A stretch of DNA of 64,000 nucleotides. Source: Candidatus Methylomirabilota bacterium (lineage in GTDB: Bacteria; Methylomirabilota; Methylomirabilia; Methylomirabilales; Methylomirabilaceae). The stretch spans positions 1 to 64,000 of the forward strand of contig JAGWQH010000036.1 of NCBI GenBank assembly GCA_028870115.1. Direction: 5' to 3'. Position numbers and translations under genes: made by a program. Under the pieces are notes generated by a model. That model worked only from the letters and a program-made list of their open reading frames with translations. It made no database searches and was not told where the DNA came from. Shown here piece by piece: positions 59,660-64,000 of this stretch. Within the stretch, counting starts at the first letter, position 1; every line of letters starts with the position of its first letter.

Positions 59660-62626
59660 ATGTCCGCACCCGGAGAACACAAAACCGTCCAGGCTCGCAT
59701 CCTCGCCTATGCGGAGGAGATTGGCTGGACCTATGTGCCACGCGATGAGGCCGAGGCGCGGCGCGGTTTTTCCCCTCACCCCAACCCTCTCCCCGCAAGC
59801 GGGGCGAGGGAGTGTGCTGAGCGGGCACGGACGGCGTCGCTCTACTTCGGCGACCTGCTCCATGCCCAGATGCGTGTCTTCAACCCGAAATACAAGGAGG
59901 CTGAGGGGGCGCTGGTTGGGGAGTTCCAACGGCTCAACGCGGACATCGCCGGCAACCGCGACTTCCTCACCTACCTGCGCAACCAGGGGAAATTCTTTTG
60001 CGCCGAAGAGAGCCGGGAATTGGACCTGATGTTGATTGATTACGGTGACCTCACTCGGAGACGTGAGGAGCGGCGGAACGTGTATGAGGTGACCGAGGAG
60101 TTCTACGTCCACAATGGTCGCTTCGGCACGCGGGAGGACGTAGTCTTTCTCATCAACGGTATCCCGGTGCTGGTGATCGAGTGCAAGAACGCGAGCAAGG
60201 ATGAGGCGATTGCGCTCGGGGTGGATCAGCTTCGCCGTTATCATGCGGAGACGCCGGAGGTGATGGTACCGGAGATGATCTTCTCCGCCACGGAGGCCAT
60301 CGGCTTCGCCTACGGGGTAACCTGGAACACGGTGCGTCGAAATATTTTCAACTGGAAACACACGGAGGCGGGTAACCTCGAAGCCAAGGTGAAAAGCTTC
60401 TGCGCCGTGCCGCAGGTGCTGCGTGGGCTCAAGGATTTTATCCTCTTCGCGGAGAAAGAGGAGGAGTTGCACAAGTTCATCCTGATGCAGCATCAGATGT
60501 GCGGCGTCGACAAGGTAGTAGCGCGCGCCCTCGACCCACAGCGGTCGCGCGGGCTGGTGTGGCACACGCAGGGCAGCGGCAAGACCTACACGATGATCAA
60601 GGCAGCGGAGATGCTTTTCAAAGCGCCAGAGGCGAAGAAGCCGACCATCCTGCTGATGATCGACCGCAACGAGCTGGAAGACCAGATGCTCAAGAATCTC
60701 GCGTCGGTGGGCCTGGGCAACGTGGCTCACGCAGGCAGCATCGCGGCGCTGAACCGGCTGCTGCGGGAGGATTACCGGGGCCTCATCGTAACGATGATCC
60801 ACAAGTTCCGCGACATGCCGGCGAACCTGAACCTGCGGAAGAACATTTATGTGCTGATTGACGAGGCACACCGGACGACGGGCGGCGATCTGGGCAACTT
60901 CCTGATGGCCGGCCTGCCCAACGCGACGTTCATCGGCTTCACTGGCACGCCGGTGGACAAGACAGTTTACGGCAAGGGGACGTTCAAGACCTTCGGCTGC
61001 GAGGACGACAAGGGCTACCTGCACAAGTATTCCATCGCCGAGAGCATCGATGACGGCACGACGCTGCCGCTTTACTACCAGCTTGCGCCGAATGACATGC
61101 TGGTACCGCACGAAATCATGGAGAAGGAGTTCCTCGCGCTGGCCGAGACAGAGGGGATCGCGGACATCGAGGAGCTGAACAAGATTCTTGAACGGGCGGT
61201 GAACCTGAAGAATTTCCTCAAAGGCAAGGACCGCGTACAGAAGGTAGCGAGCATGGTGGCCAATCATTTTTGCCAAAACATCGAGCCGCTCGGTTACAAG
61301 GCGTTCCTCGTGGCCGTGGATCGTGAGGCGTGTACGTTCTATAAGGAGGCGTTGGATGCGATTCTGCCGCCGGAGTATTCCGAGATTGTCTTCACCGGGA
61401 ATAACAACGACCCGGCGCACCTGAAGAGGTGGCATCTCGACCCGAAGCGGGAACGGCAGATTCGCAAGAACTTCACCAAGGCCGGCGAGTGGCCGAAGAT
61501 TCTCATCGTCACCGAGAAGCTGCTCACCGGCTTCGACGCGCCGATCCTTTACGCGATGTATCTGGACAAGCCGATGCGGGACCACACGCTGCTCCAAGCC
61601 ATCGCGCGGGTGAACCGCCCCTACGAGAACGAGGCGGCGGAGATGGTGAAGCCGCACGGGTTCGTCCTCGATTTCGTGGGCATCTTCGACAAGTTGGAAA
61701 AGGCGCTGGCCTTCGACAGCGACGAGATCAACGCCATCGTCAAGGACCTGGGGCTGCTGAAGCATCTCTTCAAAGCGAAGATGGAGACGAAGGCCCCGGC
61801 GTATCTCGCGCTGGTACGGCAGAATCTCAACGATAAGGACGTGGACAACGTGATCGAGCACTTCCGCGATAAGGAACGGCGGAAGGAGTTCTTCAAGGAA
61901 TACAAAGAGATCGAGATGCTCTACGAGATTATCTCGCCCGACGCGTTTCTACGGCCGTTCATCGAGAACTACGCCACGCTGTCCGGCATCTATGAGGTGG
62001 TGCGCAACGCGTATGCGCGCCGGGTGTACGTGGACCGCGCTTTCCAGAAGAAGACTAACGAGTTGGTGCAGCGGCACATCGGCGCTGTCGTCCAGGACAG
62101 GATGGCGGAGTACGTCACGTTGGATGCCGATGCGATCGACACCATCAAGAACCGTGAAGAGGGAAAGGCCGTCAAGATCATCAACCTGGTAAAGGCCATC
62201 GAGAGAACAGCGGAGGAACACAGCGATGACCCATTCCTCGTGGCGCTTGCCGAACGCGCGAAAGCGGTGCAGGAGAGTTTCGAGGATCGGCAGACCAGCA
62301 CCGCTGACGCCCTCACCGAGCTGTTGAAGGAGATCGAGAAGAACGAGCAGCGGAAGAAGGAGCAGGCCGCCAAAGGGCTGGATGGGCTGACCTACTTCGT
62401 GCTCTGCAAACTCACCGACGACGGCATCCCGAACCCCGAACAGGTGAGCAAGAAAGTACGCGAAGGGTTCGCAAAGTTTCCAAACTGGCAGCGGAGCGAG
62501 GCGGAACTGCGCGAGGTGCGCAAACAGGTGACGTTCGCCATCTTTGCCGAAGAGGATGACATAGCCAAGGTGACGGCCACCGTCGATGCGCTCTTCATCC
62601 TGCTGCAAAAGAGCTTTCGCCCATGA
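59660..62626 (+). CDS. hsdR: Type I restriction-modification endonuclease/translocase subunit HsdR
   Basis: This 988-residue motor-nuclease subunit cleaves unmethylated DNA after ATP-driven translocation. The N-terminal nuclease domain has REDVVFLINGIPVLVIECKN (PD-(D/E)XK with E174 and K176). The helicase part has Walker A HTQGSGKTYTMIKAAEML, LLMIDRNELEDQM, DEAH in VLIDEAHRTTGG, IGFTGTPVDKTVYG and QAIARVNRPY. An extra segment SPHPNPLPASGARE near residues 37-51 is the translation of a palindromic repeat inserted in frame. ATG 59660 follows AAGG; TTG 59654 is less likely. Confidence 0.95.
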   Translation: MSAPGEHKTVQARILAYAEEIGWTYVPRDEAEARRGFSPHPNPLPASGARECAERARTASLYFGDLLHAQMRVFNPKYKEAEGALVGEFQRLNADIAGNRDFLTYLRNQGKFFCAEESRELDLMLIDYGDLTRRREERRNVYEVTEEFYVHNGRFGTREDVVFLINGIPVLVIECKNASKDEAIALGVDQLRRYHAETPEVMVPEMIFSATEAIGFAYGVTWNTVRRNIFNWKHTEAGNLEAKVKSFCAVPQVLRGLKDFILFAEKEEELHKFILMQHQMCGVDKVVARALDPQRSRGLVWHTQGSGKTYTMIKAAEMLFKAPEAKKPTILLMIDRNELEDQMLKNLASVGLGNVAHAGSIAALNRLLREDYRGLIVTMIHKFRDMPANLNLRKNIYVLIDEAHRTTGGDLGNFLMAGLPNATFIGFTGTPVDKTVYGKGTFKTFGCEDDKGYLHKYSIAESIDDGTTLPLYYQLAPNDMLVPHEIMEKEFLALAETEGIADIEELNKILERAVNLKNFLKGKDRVQKVASMVANHFCQNIEPLGYKAFLVAVDREACTFYKEALDAILPPEYSEIVFTGNNNDPAHLKRWHLDPKRERQIRKNFTKAGEWPKILIVTEKLLTGFDAPILYAMYLDKPMRDHTLLQAIARVNRPYENEAAEMVKPHGFVLDFVGIFDKLEKALAFDSDEINAIVKDLGLLKHLFKAKMETKAPAYLALVRQNLNDKDVDNVIEHFRDKERRKEFFKEYKEIEMLYEIISPDAFLRPFIENYATLSGIYEVVRNAYARRVYVDRAFQKKTNELVQRHIGAVVQDRMAEYVTLDADAIDTIKNREEGKAVKIINLVKAIERTAEEHSDDPFLVALAERAKAVQESFEDRQTSTADALTELLKEIEKNEQRKKEQAAKGLDGLTYFVLCKLTDDGIPNPEQVSKKVREGFAKFPNWQRSEAELREVRKQVTFAIFAEEDDIAKVTATVDALFILLQKSFRP
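59771..59815. repeat. Palindromic repeat inserted in frame within hsdR
   Basis: CCCCTCACCCCAACCCTCTC followed by CCCGC-AAG-CGGGG and CGAGGGAG is a dispersed GC-rich palindrome. It is read through in frame by hsdR and adds about 15 residues before the nuclease core. Confidence 0.7.
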
Positions 62627-62946
62627 GTGCCTGGCGCGACAAAGAGGAGTTTAAGGCCCGTGTGCTGGAATGGGCCGATAGGCTGGGCGTGAAAACGCAG
62701 GCGCTGGCCCTGCGCCCAATGCGAAACAAATGGGCGTCGTGCTCCACGGCGGGGAACCTGAACTTTAACACCGATCTGCTGGCACTGGATCGCAAGATCG
62801 GCGACTATATCATCGTCCACGAACTTCTGCATTTCTCCGTCCCGAACCACGGCAAGCTTTGGAAGAGCCTCATGCGGGCGCATCTGGGGAACTACGAGAA
62901 GCAGGAAGAAGCATTAGGCAGGGTGACCGGTCTGGGAGATAGGTAA
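62623..62946 (+). CDS. YgjP/SprT-like zinc metallopeptidase
   Basis: This 107-residue protein of the YgjP (DUF45) family has the metal motif HELLHFSVPNHGKLW and the upstream RPMRNKWASCSTAGNLNFNT. It is shorter than stand-alone YgjP proteins (about 230 residues), keeping mainly the catalytic core. ATG 62623 overlaps the hsdR stop in ATGA. Such small peptidases are frequent last genes of type I R-M operons; the substrate is not known. Confidence 0.88.
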   Translation: MSAWRDKEEFKARVLEWADRLGVKTQALALRPMRNKWASCSTAGNLNFNTDLLALDRKIGDYIIVHELLHFSVPNHGKLWKSLMRAHLGNYEKQEEALGRVTGLGDR

Positions 62947-63187
62947 CAACACAGTTCGGGGATGGGGGTGACATCGGTCGCCGAACAGAACAGGTGTGAG
63001 GTCAGCCAAGCTAAGAGTAGTCGGGTGCGCATTACACGCGTTTCATGGGAACTCATCGCCACCGTCAAACATCCCGTTATGGCTAAGCGCTAAGCGCGAG
63101 GCTGATGTGCAAAACACGCGGGCTCATCCTGATGGGATGTGCACAGCACAGCTCGACGGTGGCCGGAAAGCGGAGTATGCTTGGGCC

Positions 63188-63433
63188 ATGAAGGTAACGG
63201 CGTACTTCGCACACGTCAGAGGGCGCCCAGATCGCCGGCTCATTCAAGAGGCATGGATTGGGCAAACGATGCGGTCACCTGAAGCACGGCACGTGCAGTC
63301 GGACGGACGAATTCGGCTATGGAAGCGGATTCCTGAAGCGGAGGGTCGCCGGTTGCGGGTGGTGTTGCTTCAGGACGGAGAAACCGTGCACAACGCCTTT
63401 TTCGATAGGCGCTTCAAGGGGGGACAAGGATGA
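63188..63433 (+). CDS. DUF4258-like small protein, partner of DUF2283
   Basis: This 81-residue protein (KVTAYFAHVRGRPDRRLIQE, then AWIGQTMRSPEARHVQSDGR, LRVVLLQDGETVHNAFFDRR) resembles small DUF4258-type toxin-like proteins. It is followed by a DUF2283 gene with a four-base ATGA overlap. The pairing suggests a toxin-antitoxin-like module. The ATG at 63188 has no strong ribosome site; an upstream in-frame extension looks non-coding. Confidence 0.6.
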   Translation: MKVTAYFAHVRGRPDRRLIQEAWIGQTMRSPEARHVQSDGRIRLWKRIPEAEGRRLRVVLLQDGETVHNAFFDRRFKGGQG

Positions 63434-63627
63434 AGGCAAAATACTTCCCCGACACTGACACATTGCTTCTCCAGTTCAGCGATGCGGAAATCGCGGAGAC
63501 ATATGATCTGAACGAGAACGTGCTCGTCGAAGTCGACAAGATCGGTCGTCTTGTGTCTATGACGGTGGAGCACGCGAAAGAGCAAATGGACGTTAGCGAA
63601 TTTTCCTACCAATTCGCTGTGACCTAG
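63430..63627 (+). CDS. DUF2283 small protein
   Basis: This 65-residue DUF2283 protein has MKAKYFPDTDTLLLQFSD, AEIAETYDLNENVLVEVDKI and GRLVSMTVEHAKEQM. It is the likely antitoxin-like partner of the upstream small protein, whose stop it overlaps in ATGA. Family function is unproven. Confidence 0.85.
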   Translation: MKAKYFPDTDTLLLQFSDAEIAETYDLNENVLVEVDKIGRLVSMTVEHAKEQMDVSEFSYQFAVT

Positions 63628-63640
63628 ACGACGGCTGGGT

Positions 63641-63760
63641 AGCCGCATTGTATGTACAACTCCACGGTCGGCACTTATCATCATTACGGTCTACGAACCA
63701 AAGCCACCAAAGTGGGCGACATCCACCCGCAGGAGACAAGGGATCGGGGAAATCGCCTTT
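63641..63760 (+). pseudogene. C-terminal relic of a DUF4258 toxin-like gene
   Basis: Reading from 63641, the frame gives RIVCTTPRSALIIITVYEPK then PPKWATSTRRRQG. The IITVYEPKPPKW portion is very close to the conserved C-terminus of DUF4258 proteins. There is no corresponding N-terminus; the DUF2283 gene ends just upstream. This is a decayed fragment. Confidence 0.55.
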
Positions 63761-63820
63761 GGCGATTCCATCACAAACCCCGTGCCCAGCCCCTGGCCAT
63801 GAGAAGAGTGAGGCGGCAAT

Positions 63821-64000
63821 ATGACACGGACAGAAATATTGGAGGAATTCAAGAAACTTTCGGCAAAAGAGCAGCTTGAAGTCATCGAAGCTGCCTTGCA
63901 TCCAGTCCAAGAAGATCCTCAGTTCATTGAACATCCGATAAGTCCGTCTTAAAGAAAGCGACAACTGGCTGCGGCTGCTGTGGCTTTGCTTCCGGATTAT
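63821..64000 (+). pseudogene. Small antitoxin-like gene with an in-frame stop, running off the window
   Basis: ATG 63821 gives MTRTEILEEFKKLSAKEQLE then VIEAALHPVQEDPQFIEHPI and stops at TAA 63950-63952. In the same frame the sequence continues at once with RKRQLAAAAVALLPDY to the window end, the usual next segment of this small-protein family (ERKRQLAAAA-type). A single change of GAA to TAA would explain the break. A GAGG lies seven bases before the ATG. The gene is either inactivated or relies on readthrough or reinitiation; its end is outside the window. Confidence 0.55.

Noticed and set aside
59636-61861. Minus-strand open frame of 741 codons opposite hsdR
   Set aside because: Its translation is rich in His/Arg/Val repeats typical of antisense frames; hsdR has all expected motifs.
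1-64000. Search for rRNA, tRNA and integrase/transposase genes
   Set aside because: No tRNA cloverleaf, rRNA segment or recognisable transposase or integrase was seen in any intergenic region or reading frame.

Overview
The window looks like part of a chromosome from a free-living Gram-negative bacterium of moderately high GC content. It carries BamA, a Skp-like chaperone and almost a full set of lipid A/Kdo/heptose genes, so the cell has an LPS outer membrane. LpxI replaces LpxH, the methylmalonyl-CoA mutase is split, a thiolase is paired with a DUF35 protein, and palindromic intergenic repeats are dense. From this I infer a lineage outside the well-studied Proteobacteria. A 'Candidatus Methylomirabilis' (NC10)-like genome is my best guess, but there is no rRNA or other marker gene here to confirm it. 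I saw no rRNA, tRNA or CRISPR array.

Layout. 1-2119: 3' part of clpC. 2415-3130: a VapBC-type toxin-antitoxin pair on the minus strand. 3362-3616: a tiny GerE-type regulator. 3730-18900: one long plus-strand envelope operon (bamA, skp, lpxD, fabZ, lpxA, lpxI, a Gfo/Idh oxidoreductase, lpxB, a DUF374 acyltransferase, waaA, lpxK, lpxL, a waaF-gmhB fusion, and a waaC-like heptosyltransferase). Most junctions overlap by 1-4 nt. A MEMO-family gene follows. 19842-27894: a minus-strand operon joining a response-regulator/PP2C phosphatase, a large hybrid histidine kinase, an Hpt protein, an anti-sigma antagonist and an anti-sigma kinase to glycogen phosphorylase. 28381-29831: a secreted HbpS/GlcG-like protein and a lipoprotein. 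29901-33106: E2, E1-beta and E1-alpha of a 2-oxoacid dehydrogenase. 33373-39413: an accessory stretch with a 37-aa membrane peptide, a cupin_5 protein, an ankyrin protein, a broken BrnT with intact BrnA, and an AIPR-family protein. It contains two pairs of duplicated non-coding elements. 39610-51342: an acyl-CoA catabolic island (crotonase, acyl-CoA dehydrogenase, EtfBA, a membrane Fe-S oxidoreductase, split methylmalonyl-CoA mutase, thiolase, DUF35 protein), interrupted by palindromic repeats, a thiolase fragment and a DUF6883/DUF4926 pair. 51424-52365: a membrane protein and a secreted protein on the minus strand. 52859-53510: HigBA. 53805-62946: a type I restriction-modification operon with extra genes (a DUF4062-ATPase, a zinc ribbon protein, a truncated RhuM, a four-helix-bundle protein and a YgjP-like metallopeptidase). 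63188-64000: remains of further small toxin-antitoxin-like modules.

How the parts work together. The envelope operon supplies outer-membrane protein assembly and the acyl, disaccharide, Kdo and heptose steps of LPS synthesis. The minus-strand regulatory operon appears to feed stress or nutrient signals through a phosphorelay and an RsbU/RsbV/RsbW-style partner switch, with glycogen breakdown in the same transcript. The catabolic genes would oxidise branched-chain or short acyl-CoAs, pass electrons through ETF to a membrane quinone reductase, and send propionyl-derived units through methylmalonyl-CoA. The rightmost 25 kb and the 35-39 kb stretch are rich in defence and toxin-antitoxin genes, several of them visibly decaying.

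Most interesting for follow-up: the type I R-M operon with an embedded DUF4062-ATPase and a four-helix-bundle cassette that has cut short rhuM; the partner-switch/glycogen phosphorylase operon; the thiolase whose usual nucleophilic cysteine position is glycine; the AIPR/ankyrin island framed by a duplicated promoter; and several short nonsense or tandem-duplication lesions in toxin-antitoxin genes.
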